Origin: Pseudomonas arcuscaelestis
GTDB lineage: Bacteria > Pseudomonadota > Gammaproteobacteria > Pseudomonadales > Pseudomonadaceae
Direction of reading: 5' to 3'
Length of the DNA: 64,000 nt
Assembly (NCBI RefSeq): GCF_016881005.1
Contig: NZ_JACOPV010000023.1
Coordinates: 1 to 64,000, forward strand
Shown here piece by piece: positions 27,642 through 34,142 of this stretch. The notes under the pieces are model-generated. The model was not told where the DNA came from and ran no database searches. It saw only the letters and a program-made list of their open reading frames with translations. Positions within the stretch are counted from its first letter, which is position 1. Each line of letters starts with the position of its first letter. A program made the position numbers and the translations under genes.

Positions 27642-28289
27642 CTATCCCAGCACATTGATCCCTAATAGAGCGGCAAGCTCGCTCATCTGATCACGGCTGA
27701 CCTTCACGCCATCCAAATTAACCGTTCTGATATCGAGGTCGCCGAGCGCCGAGTCGGTCAAGTCGCAACCGGTAAAGTCTGCAGATCGCCAGTCAAACGA
27801 ACTGAACTCACCGCCGGAAAGGTCCGATCCGGCAAAGCTGGCGCCCATTACATTGGCACCGGTCCAGCGGTTGTCCCACAGTTCGCACTTTTCAAGATTT
27901 ACCTTGGAAAAATTGGCATAGGCCAAATTGCTCTTATTGATATAGGCACTGCAGAACCAGGACTTGCTGGAAATAACATTCATGAAGCTCGCACTGCTGA
28001 AGTCCGCACCTTGAGCCTTGCATTCGCTAATCTCAAGCCCGAGCGCACTGGCAAAATTGAAAACGCACACCGAGATATCACAACGCTTGAAGGAGGCGCC
28101 TTTCAATTTGGCGCTACGAAAATTGCACCCTACCTGACGATCTCGATCATAGAAGCTGCAATCCACGAACTGTGTTTCCGACAGGTCGGTTCTGGAAAAA
28201 TCGCAATCAAGAAAAGTGATACCGCTTACGATTCGGCCAGTGAATTCGTTCACACCGATTCGTTTATTTTCAACCATCTGTGGTTCCAT
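27642..28289 (-). CDS. Qnr-type pentapeptide-repeat protein
   Basis: A 215-residue protein built of A(D/N)LXX-type pentapeptide repeats. It resembles QnrB closely: loop A is YDRDRQVG (47-54), loop B is MNVISSKSWFCSA (103-115), followed by LEKCELWDNRWTGA, SDLSGGEFSSFDWR and the C-terminal LLGINVLG helix. Qnr proteins fold as a DNA-like right-handed helix that binds gyrase and topoisomerase IV and protects them from quinolones; both loops are needed for that. Start ATG 28289 has AGGA eight bases upstream and gives the normal Qnr length; an upstream GTG/ATG lacks a site. No LexA box (CTGT-N8-ACAG), as found before qnrB, is visible. Function in resistance is inferred. Confidence 0.85.
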   Translation of the reverse strand: MEPQMVENKRIGVNEFTGRIVSGITFLDCDFSRTDLSETQFVDCSFYDRDRQVGCNFRSAKLKGASFKRCDISVCVFNFASALGLEISECKAQGADFSSASFMNVISSKSWFCSAYINKSNLAYANFSKVNLEKCELWDNRWTGANVMGASFAGSDLSGGEFSSFDWRSADFTGCDLTDSALGDLDIRTVNLDGVKVSRDQMSELAALLGINVLG

Positions 28290-28419
28290 AACGCATTCCT
28301 GAACAGTCCCATCGCGGAGCGAATTTACCATCACCGCTTGAAAGCGTCAGCTTGGGTGTACAGAACGCAGCGTGTAGAACCGTTACTTTTGTAAGCGTCG
28401 CAATCGACAAGCCCGGCGC

Positions 28420-28575
28420 AACAAAGGTCAATCCGGTACCGACGTTCAAGCCGTTGACCAGGCAATGAATGCCAGGACGAACAAGCCAGGTTTGGGATTG
28501 AGTGCGGCCGAGAGGAAACCGGTTAGAAAAATACTGGACAGCGATTGCCGCGCAGTCGGCTGAAAGCTAGGGGCG
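28420..28575 (-). pseudogene. Possible LysE/RhtB exporter remnant
   Basis: In the 287-base gap before the secreted-protein gene, one minus-strand frame reads SSIFLTGFLSAALNPKPGLF then VLAFI before a stop. This resembles the GFL-x-LLNPKxxLFFLAF segment of LysE-family amino-acid exporters. No start codon or further homologous sequence is visible, so it would be a decayed fragment. Boundaries are approximate. Confidence 0.35.
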
Positions 28576-28576
28576 G

Positions 28577-29002
28577 CTAGTTCGGTTGCTCATCAAGCAC
28601 AGCATCGGCTTCCCCATCGGAGCGAAACTGACGGCCGCCCGCTGACTGAGGCTTACTGGAATAGCTTTCTGGGCATTCCTTAACCTGCCCTGCTGCTTTC
28701 AAAATCTTGTCACCATACCTGGAGCCGACTAATAAAATAGACTGCTCTGCGTTCTTCTCAACCAGCATGGCTGCACATTCGAAATCACATACTTCGTTGA
28801 ATGTGAAGCAGACGTTCTGGTCTTTGAATCGGTAAAGGCTCGCTGGCCAATTCGAGCAATCATAAATTCCGAGCCCAGGACAGGAGTACTCTTCAACCTC
28901 ACCTAAAGCGATGACTTTTGATCCGACCGCATCCTGGACAGAGTCCTGCGCAAGGGCTGGACCAAACGCAAAAGCAATAAGCAGAACTGTTGCTCTGAGC
29001 AT
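28577..29002 (-). CDS. Secreted hypothetical protein, Cys-rich
   Basis: A 141-residue protein with a clear Sec signal peptide (MLRATVLLIAFAFGPALAQD, cleavage after ALA). The mature part has six Cys, clustered in YSCPGLGIYDCSNW, VCFTFNEVCDFECA and KECPESY, suggesting disulfide bonds in the periplasm. The family is not recognised. Start ATG 29002 is preferred over an upstream TTG because it begins exactly at the signal peptide; the binding site (CGAGA) is weak. It sits alone in the accessory segment. Confidence 0.65.
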   Translation of the reverse strand: MLRATVLLIAFAFGPALAQDSVQDAVGSKVIALGEVEEYSCPGLGIYDCSNWPASLYRFKDQNVCFTFNEVCDFECAAMLVEKNAEQSILLVGSRYGDKILKAAGQVKECPESYSSKPQSAGGRQFRSDGEADAVLDEQPN

Positions 29003-29212
29003 CAGCGGATCTCGTACTGGTTTGAGTGAAATCAATTATTTAGGTTATCGACTTAAAGCTCCGAGTTAAATAATTTCACTTAGCCACCATCCCGACAAAC
29101 CGTGAATTCCAAACCTAGCCAGTACGACAAAATCCTGGATGAACTGAATGGCGGCGCTTTGGAGCTTCTGCTTGGGAGGCGAGAGAGCTGACGGAAAATT
29201 AGCCCATCAAGA

Positions 29213-29662
29213 TCAATCTAGAGCGCCATTGAGAACCTCGTAAATGATACCGGTAGCAATAGTTACCAAAATTAAATCGGTCCCAACTTGCTGCCACTCG
29301 TAGCCGTCGTAGCGAGGTAAATGCCCAAGAAGACGACCATCGAGCTTCTTTGCAATTCCGGGAGGCAGCGATTTTCCGCGTGCCAGGTTCTTCTGGATGC
29401 CTGGAGGCAACTCCGATCCAGGGCTCCAATAGTTGTGGTAACGACTAAGCACACTCAAAACGCTACCTCGATCGATGCTCGGGCCGTGATCCCCTTCGTT
29501 ATGACCTGAGCTTTTTGCTTTTCCCCTTTGAGCTTCGTGACTTGAGGCGTTGTGAGCATTACCTTGCCCCTTGCCATTACCAGGGTCGGCGTAAGCACCA
29601 GCACAAGCCGCGATCAGGGCAGCGCTGGTGAGCATCGTTAACACTGTTTTCAACTGGGACAT
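29213..29662 (-). CDS. CigR-like secreted/membrane protein
   Basis: A 149-residue protein. It has a signal peptide (MSQLKTVLTMLTSAALIAAC...AYA), a Gly/Asn/His-rich linker, and then the repeated LPPGIQKNLARGKSLPPGIA element followed by KKLDGRLLGHLP and a hydrophobic C-terminal stretch (TDLILVTIATGIIYEVL). This arrangement is that of the CigR/RcnB-like family; CigR of Salmonella is an anti-virulence factor. Function here is unknown. ATG 29662 has GTGAG eight to nine bases upstream. Confidence 0.75.
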   Translation of the reverse strand: MSQLKTVLTMLTSAALIAACAGAYADPGNGKGQGNAHNASSHEAQRGKAKSSGHNEGDHGPSIDRGSVLSVLSRYHNYWSPGSELPPGIQKNLARGKSLPPGIAKKLDGRLLGHLPRYDGYEWQQVGTDLILVTIATGIIYEVLNGALD

Positions 29663-30240
29663 GAGCGTTCTCACCGGAAAAGGAACTCCCCACAAATGTA
29701 GACGACATTGATGGAGAGAAAGAGGTCAGTCGAGCGCGCGATTCATGTGTCATCTCTGGCGAGCAGGAAGTTGCGGCGTGAGAATAGACAACCGAACCGG
29801 CTATTACGAAGAATTGTCCTGGTGGAAGACAATTTTTGGGCGGATCGGTCGATCTTTCAAACCTATCGCCTAATGAAGACTCACTGTATCTGGACGCCGC
29901 TAGGTTTGTAATGTCTACGGGCCGCTGTAGTGTCTCAGCTGTATAACGCCAATTAAAAATCGGCTACAACCTCGCAGCGAGACGGATGGAATCGCTTGAG
30001 TACGACTGCGTCGTCTCAGGGCTGACGCCGATGGAAGCCGCCACCTGCTGACATCCGAGCAGCGAAACGTTGCGCGCGCCTCGCCTTCCAAAGCTGAAAT
30101 AGAACGACAGCAATCGACACACCTGGCCGGCACCATGCGCAAAAAGCCCAACGCGGGGCGGGGCTCTCGAAACAAACTGCCGAATCTAACCGGAATAGGA
30201 TGTCTCGAGAATCACCACCATCAGGAGCGCCTTCCCAAAA
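29663..30240. other. 578-base stretch without a supported gene
   Basis: I see no gene that I can support. On the plus strand around 29,800 a short frame contains RRIVLVEDN, reminiscent of the start of a response regulator, but nothing after it fits. On the minus strand 30,170-29,965 a frame ending ...NVSLLGCQQVAASIGVSP is open but has no good start. The stretch looks like decayed sequence between accessory genes. Confidence 0.5.
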
Positions 30241-31896
30241 TCAAAAATCGAAGGTCGCCTCCAACTCGATCAACCATTTGTCGTTACGGCCCCTTACATC
30301 TTCCAACTCGCCGTCCAAGTGCATATGTAACGAAGCTAACTCACGACTGCGATTCACACCCAAGGGGTCTAGGCGATCGATTAAGTACACGACAAAGGTA
30401 CTGGCTAGCCCTGTCAACGCACCAACAATCACTGCAGAAACAATCGATCCTATGGCGCCCAAGCCCGGTATTGCCAGAATGTACTTCTCGATGATCTCTT
30501 CGAACGCAACTCCGCCAATCACCACTGCACCGGCAGACACCACCTTCAGCGCCTCGTGCGCCCCCTCACGCAATGTCATGCCTTGGGGTGGAAATGCCAA
30601 CATCTTGATTGCCCGCAGCAAGGACATGAAGCCCTCACGGAACATGCGGATTGCGCGCTTCCCGGTGGTCTTCAGGGTGTTGAGAAAGACCGTGACCAAA
30701 TTAGACAAAACACCTGCAACAAAGCCTGCTCCACCGGCGGCGAGAGCGGATTTCCACTGCTTGCCGACTCGGCTAGCTACTCGCTCCATTCGACTACGTA
30801 GCTCCGGCCATAATTTGTCGTGAATGGCCCCGTTTCGATAGAAATCCTTCAGTTCGTCGAAGGTGGCACTGAAAAACTCCACCAGCATTAGTCCAAAGGC
30901 TTGCTGAAAGGCCATTTTGCCGCCTTCCTTCAAGCTGGTTCCGATTACATCGTCGCGAAACTTATTGCCCTTGTAATACGCATCGCGCAGCTTCCCTTCA
31001 TACTCCTCCCGCGCTGCCTTGTCTTTTGCTAGCAGACGCTCGGGATTATCTGCAATCGCCTGCTTCTGCTGGTTTAACTCCAGTTCACCTCGCTCACTCT
31101 TCGTCAACTCGGGCTTGGACTCAAGCTCTGCAATTCGAGCTCGACGCTTGGGACTTTCCTGTTGCAGTTGGGCGACGACGTCAACAGCCGCGCGCTGGCC
31201 CTTCGACTTATTGAAGCGCTCCATAGTCGGGTTGAGATTAGTAGGGGCATTGGCTAGATCTACACCGTCAAGACCCGCTAGAACACGCCCGGCATCCTCG
31301 TCAATTTCCTTGGCCGCGATCGTATGATCTAAATTGCGTGGGTCTAAGTTTTTATGCCTGAAAATTTCACCGGTATAGGCGTCTTCAAGACGACCTTCAG
31401 ACTGCGCCTTGGTATCGAGAGCGTTCTTGTCTGTATACCTTTTGTCGCCGTGATAGTCGTCCGGGTTGTATTTCGGCTTCTTGGCATACTCCTGCCGCGC
31501 TTCGTCGGTGGCATAGACTTCTTGGCGGGCGTTGTGAATGGTATCTACGTTTCCACCCACCTTGTCGTACACCGCGAGTACTCGCCCAAGGCCAAAGGGA
31601 ACGGCAACCGCTTGAAGTACTTCGCGACGGCTGTCGCTGAGCAACTGTTCGAAACGCTCCTGGGTAAAATTTTCGCTGAATACGCGAAGCGCTTCGTCCA
31701 CATCTGCTTCGCACACCATTTTATCGATGTCCACAGACAGTGAACCAAACAATGAGTCGATCCGATGTTGATCAACTGGCTGTTGCCGCAACACTAACGC
31801 CTCTCCTGCATTCGGCAAGGCCACAAGTACCGGTTGTTCACGTAGTTGAGCCTGAAGTTGGCGACGCGCCTTGAACCGCTCGATTCGATCCGTCAT
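30241..31896 (-). CDS. HNH-like domain protein with C-terminal membrane region (unknown function)
   Basis: A 551-residue protein that I do not recognise as a named family. Residues about 172-236 carry a nuclease-like pattern: DAYTGEIF, then LDHTIAAKEI (Asp190-His191), LANAPTNLNP and FNKSKG, which fits the spacing of an HNH/beta-beta-alpha-metal fold. Charged helices follow (about 240-340). The last 170 residues have at least three hydrophobic segments (about 395-420, 460-480, 487-520), so the protein is probably membrane-anchored. It begins 11 bases after the TerB-like gene, with CGGAGAG overlapping that gene's stop, so the two are cotranscribed. The nuclease assignment is inference from the motif only. 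Confidence 0.7.
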   Translation of the reverse strand: MTDRIERFKARRQLQAQLREQPVLVALPNAGEALVLRQQPVDQHRIDSLFGSLSVDIDKMVCEADVDEALRVFSENFTQERFEQLLSDSRREVLQAVAVPFGLGRVLAVYDKVGGNVDTIHNARQEVYATDEARQEYAKKPKYNPDDYHGDKRYTDKNALDTKAQSEGRLEDAYTGEIFRHKNLDPRNLDHTIAAKEIDEDAGRVLAGLDGVDLANAPTNLNPTMERFNKSKGQRAAVDVVAQLQQESPKRRARIAELESKPELTKSERGELELNQQKQAIADNPERLLAKDKAAREEYEGKLRDAYYKGNKFRDDVIGTSLKEGGKMAFQQAFGLMLVEFFSATFDELKDFYRNGAIHDKLWPELRSRMERVASRVGKQWKSALAAGGAGFVAGVLSNLVTVFLNTLKTTGKRAIRMFREGFMSLLRAIKMLAFPPQGMTLREGAHEALKVVSAGAVVIGGVAFEEIIEKYILAIPGLGAIGSIVSAVIVGALTGLASTFVVYLIDRLDPLGVNRSRELASLHMHLDGELEDVRGRNDKWLIELEATFDF

Positions 31897-31907
31897 GAAA
31901 CTCTCCG

Positions 31908-32798
31908 TCAGGCGCTAGCGCGCAACTGTACCCAGTGGGCGAGGAATTGTTGCTCCGACTCGCTGACTTGCTCATCGAGGTAGATCACAAAGCGTACGAT
32001 TTCCTGGAACAAGTCCTGCGCATCAGTACCCACTTTTTGCGCCATCGCAAAAGCATCCATAATAGTCGGCGGCTGCGCGATTAGTTCATCCAGCGCGTTT
32101 CTCACTTGGGGTGGAAGCCATTTAGCCCCCATACCCAAGAGTAACTCGTCAATCTGCTCCTGCTCCTCGCGGCTGACTTTTCCGTCGCACGCGGCACAGG
32201 CTTGGGCCACAGCCTGCATAGCAATAAGCATGCGAAAATAGTCGTCGTTGTCCTGGATTCGGGCGCCTGCTTTTTTCAAGGCCGCTTCGAAGCGCTTTTC
32301 GCGCTCCAAGCTCCGCACCTTCTCACGTGCTTCACCGCGCGACTCGGCGTCCATAATTTTGGCGCTTTCACGGGTTTTACGGGCCGCCCAGAACGCCCCC
32401 ATTGATGTACCAAAACCACTGACGTAATCACGCGAAGCATCGAAGCTGCCACTGACAACATCACGAGTCGAACCATAAGCATCCGAGACAACGTCGACAA
32501 CTACGTCGGTGGCACTAGAAACTGTATCTCGCGTGGCGTCGAAGGCATCCGAGACCACATCGACCACCCTGTCGGCCGCTTCGGACACTGTATCTCGCGA
32601 CGAGCCATAGGCGTCCGACACCACGTCCGCCACCTTGTCTGCGGTCTCGACCACCGTATCGCGGGTTGCACCATACGCATCAACAACAACACCTGTAGCC
32701 GTGGAGACTGTCCCCACTGTGGCTTCATATGCCTCGGATACGTTTTCAACCACTTTGTCTGCAGCATGAGAAACCGTGTCGAAAATCCTTCGGAACAT
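31908..32798 (-). CDS. TerB-like protein with N-terminal amphipathic tandem repeats
   Basis: A 296-residue protein in two parts. Residues about 10-130 are tandem 22-residue units of the form DAYGATRDTVVETADKVADV, repeated from residues 40, 62, 84 and 106; they predict a long amphipathic helix like LEA or apolipoprotein repeats and could lie on a membrane. Residues about 185-290 resemble the TerB/DUF533 helical domain (MQAVAQACAACDGKVSREEQ, then EQIDELLLGMGAKW), with acidic residues as in tellurite-resistance TerB. ATG 32798 has AAGGAC upstream; a GTG 26 codons earlier is possible. It is the first gene of a two-gene unit with the HNH-like membrane protein. Confidence 0.75.
   Translation of the reverse strand: MFRRIFDTVSHAADKVVENVSEAYEATVGTVSTATGVVVDAYGATRDTVVETADKVADVVSDAYGSSRDTVSEAADRVVDVVSDAFDATRDTVSSATDVVVDVVSDAYGSTRDVVSGSFDASRDYVSGFGTSMGAFWAARKTRESAKIMDAESRGEAREKVRSLEREKRFEAALKKAGARIQDNDDYFRMLIAMQAVAQACAACDGKVSREEQEQIDELLLGMGAKWLPPQVRNALDELIAQPPTIMDAFAMAQKVGTDAQDLFQEIVRFVIYLDEQVSESEQQFLAHWVQLRASA
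32417..32681. repeat. 66-base tandem repeats inside the TerB-like gene
   Basis: About four copies of a 66-base unit encode the 22-residue helical repeats. Copies have diverged at DNA level but keep phase and length. The unit could expand or contract by recombination. Confidence 0.6.
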
Positions 32799-33272
32799 AT
32801 ACGCCAAGTCCTTTTCAGGCTTTAAGAGGACCCAATTCTCATTTTCGCCACGAATGATGTCAATATGCCTTACCACTTAGTGGGTCGCGTGCCCGATCGA
32901 GCCAAACCCCGCTAAACACGATGGTTTCTGATGGTCTGACGCGTTAGGCGTTGCTGTTCTGCTCGGCCCAGTTGGCGCGGAACTCTTCGCTCAAGGCAAA
33001 TACTCCGACCTCGAGCTCATCGCCATCAATAGCAGTGGGGTGGCGAGCCAGGTAGTCGACGCGCTCACCGGCGAGGGCCTGCTGGCCGACGAGGTTTCAC
33101 TGAAAGCACTGTTCGATGAATTCGTCGACCACCACTAGGAAAGTGCTGCTGAAGGTCAATGGGAGCGTCGGTAGATTCGCGTCGAAGAAGGCACGGCAGC
33201 GGACTCGCGTGGCCCGGTGTTGACGATCTTGAAGGGGAAAATCGAATGATGTCCCGAAAAAATCCCACACAT
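32799..33272. other. 474-base gap with conflicting short open frames
   Basis: No complete gene is supported between the TerB-like gene and the tRNA-Pro terminator. A minus-strand frame ending at 32,944 (...RVDYLARHPTAIDGDELEVG then FRANWAEQ) has sensible composition but is closed by a stop about 50 codons upstream. A plus-strand frame covers the same bases without a start. One may be the tail of a truncated gene. The promoter of the TerB-like gene should lie in its distal part. Confidence 0.45.
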
Positions 33273-33301
33273 GAAAAAGCCCAACCTGAAAAGATTGGGC
33301 T
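33273..33301 (-). terminator. Rho-independent terminator of tRNA-Pro
   Basis: AGCCCAA and TTGGGCT form a 7-bp stem around a 10-base loop, followed on the minus strand by a T-run, 17 bases past the tRNA 3' end. Confidence 0.75.
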
Positions 33302-33317
33302 AATTCATTGAAAATAA

Positions 33318-33394
33318 TGGTCGGGACGGAGTGATTCGAACACTCGACCCCTTGCACCCCATGCAAGTGCGCTACCGGGCTGCGCTACGCCCCG
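33318..33394 (-). tRNA. tRNA-Pro (anticodon GGG)
   Basis: A 77-base cloverleaf on the minus strand. The acceptor stem pairs CGGGGCG with CGTCCCG, the anticodon stem pairs CTTGC with GCAAG around loop ATGGGGT, and the T-loop is GTTCGAATC. CCA is encoded (33318-33320). Anticodon GGG reads Pro CCC/CCU. It lies at the edge of an accessory segment, a common integration position. I did not find a second copy of its 3' end in the window. Confidence 0.96.
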
Positions 33395-33499
33395 ACTGGG
33401 CTTGAAGCAATTCCCCTAGTTGCTGAGAACGTTGAAGAATGTACCCTAACCTTTTGAATTATGGAAGCATTTTTTCCGTAATTCCCGGCCCGATACGGG

Positions 33500-33856
33500 T
33501 TACTTCTTCAGCACCACTAACACGTCTTCCAGTTCGACAATCATCTGTCGAATCAGTTGTTTGTACTGAGTGGTGTCGTCCCTGGCTTCATCGCCAGAGA
33601 GGCGCAAGCGCGCCCCGCCGATGGTGAAGCCCTGGTCGTACAGCAGCGCGCGGATCTGGCGGATCATCAGCACGTCCTGGCGCTGATAGTACCGTCGATT
33701 ACCGCGGCGCTTTACCGGGTTGAGTTGCGGGAACTCCTGCTCCCAGTAGCGGAGCACGTGCGGTTTTACCGCACAAAGCTCGCTTACCTCACCAATGGTG
33801 AAGTAGCGTTTGCCTGGAATCGGCGGAAGCTCGTCGTTATGACTTGGTTCCAGCAT
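33500..33856 (-). CDS. MerR-family transcriptional regulator
   Basis: A 118-residue MerR-type protein. The N-terminal winged helix-turn-helix is FTIGEVSELCAVKPHVLRYW followed by EQEFPQLNPVKRRGNRRYY, and a dimerisation helix ends in LEDVLVVLKK. There are no C-terminal Cys for metal sensing. This gene follows ihfA in many gamma-proteobacteria; its targets are unknown. ATG 33856 lies 20 bases inside the 3' end of ihfA, so the two are cotranscribed. A TTG three codons earlier is unlikely. Confidence 0.92.
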   Translation of the reverse strand: MLEPSHNDELPPIPGKRYFTIGEVSELCAVKPHVLRYWEQEFPQLNPVKRRGNRRYYQRQDVLMIRQIRALLYDQGFTIGGARLRLSGDEARDDTTQYKQLIRQMIVELEDVLVVLKK

Positions 33857-34139
33857 AGGCCTCAACTCGGGCTTTCAACTTCTGCCCTGGACGAAAGGTG
33901 ACGACTCGACGCGCCGTGATCGGGATCTCTTCCCCCGTCTTGGGGTTGCGGCCCGGCCGCTGGCGCTTGTCACGCAGGTCAAAATTGCCGAATCCGGACA
34001 ATTTGACTTGCTCGTTGTCTTCTAGAGCGTGCCTGATTTCCTCAAAGAACAGCTCAACCAATTCCTTGGCTTCACGCTTGTTCAGGCCCAGCTCCTCGTA
34101 CAGCCGTTCGGCCATCTCAGCTTTCGTCAGAGCACCCAT
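33837..34139 (-). CDS. ihfA: Integration host factor subunit alpha
   Basis: A 100-residue HU/IHF-family protein. It carries GFGNFDLRDKRQRPGRNPKTG with the conserved Pro that intercalates into DNA, and the IHF-alpha N-terminus ALTKAEMAERLYEELGLNKR. IHF bends DNA at specific sites and assists sigma-54 promoters. It starts three bases after pheT stops, the standard pheST-ihfA arrangement. Confidence 0.99.
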   Translation of the reverse strand: MGALTKAEMAERLYEELGLNKREAKELVELFFEEIRHALEDNEQVKLSGFGNFDLRDKRQRPGRNPKTGEEIPITARRVVTFRPGQKLKARVEAYAGTKS

Positions 34140-34142
34140 ACG

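Noticed and set aside
29708..29911. Short frame with RRIVLVEDN like a response-regulator start
   Set aside because: No further receiver residues, no conserved phospho-Asp region, only 67 codons.
33318..33340. Search for an att duplication of the tRNA-Pro 3' end
   Set aside because: No second copy of the 3' end was noticed between 27,600 and 33,300.
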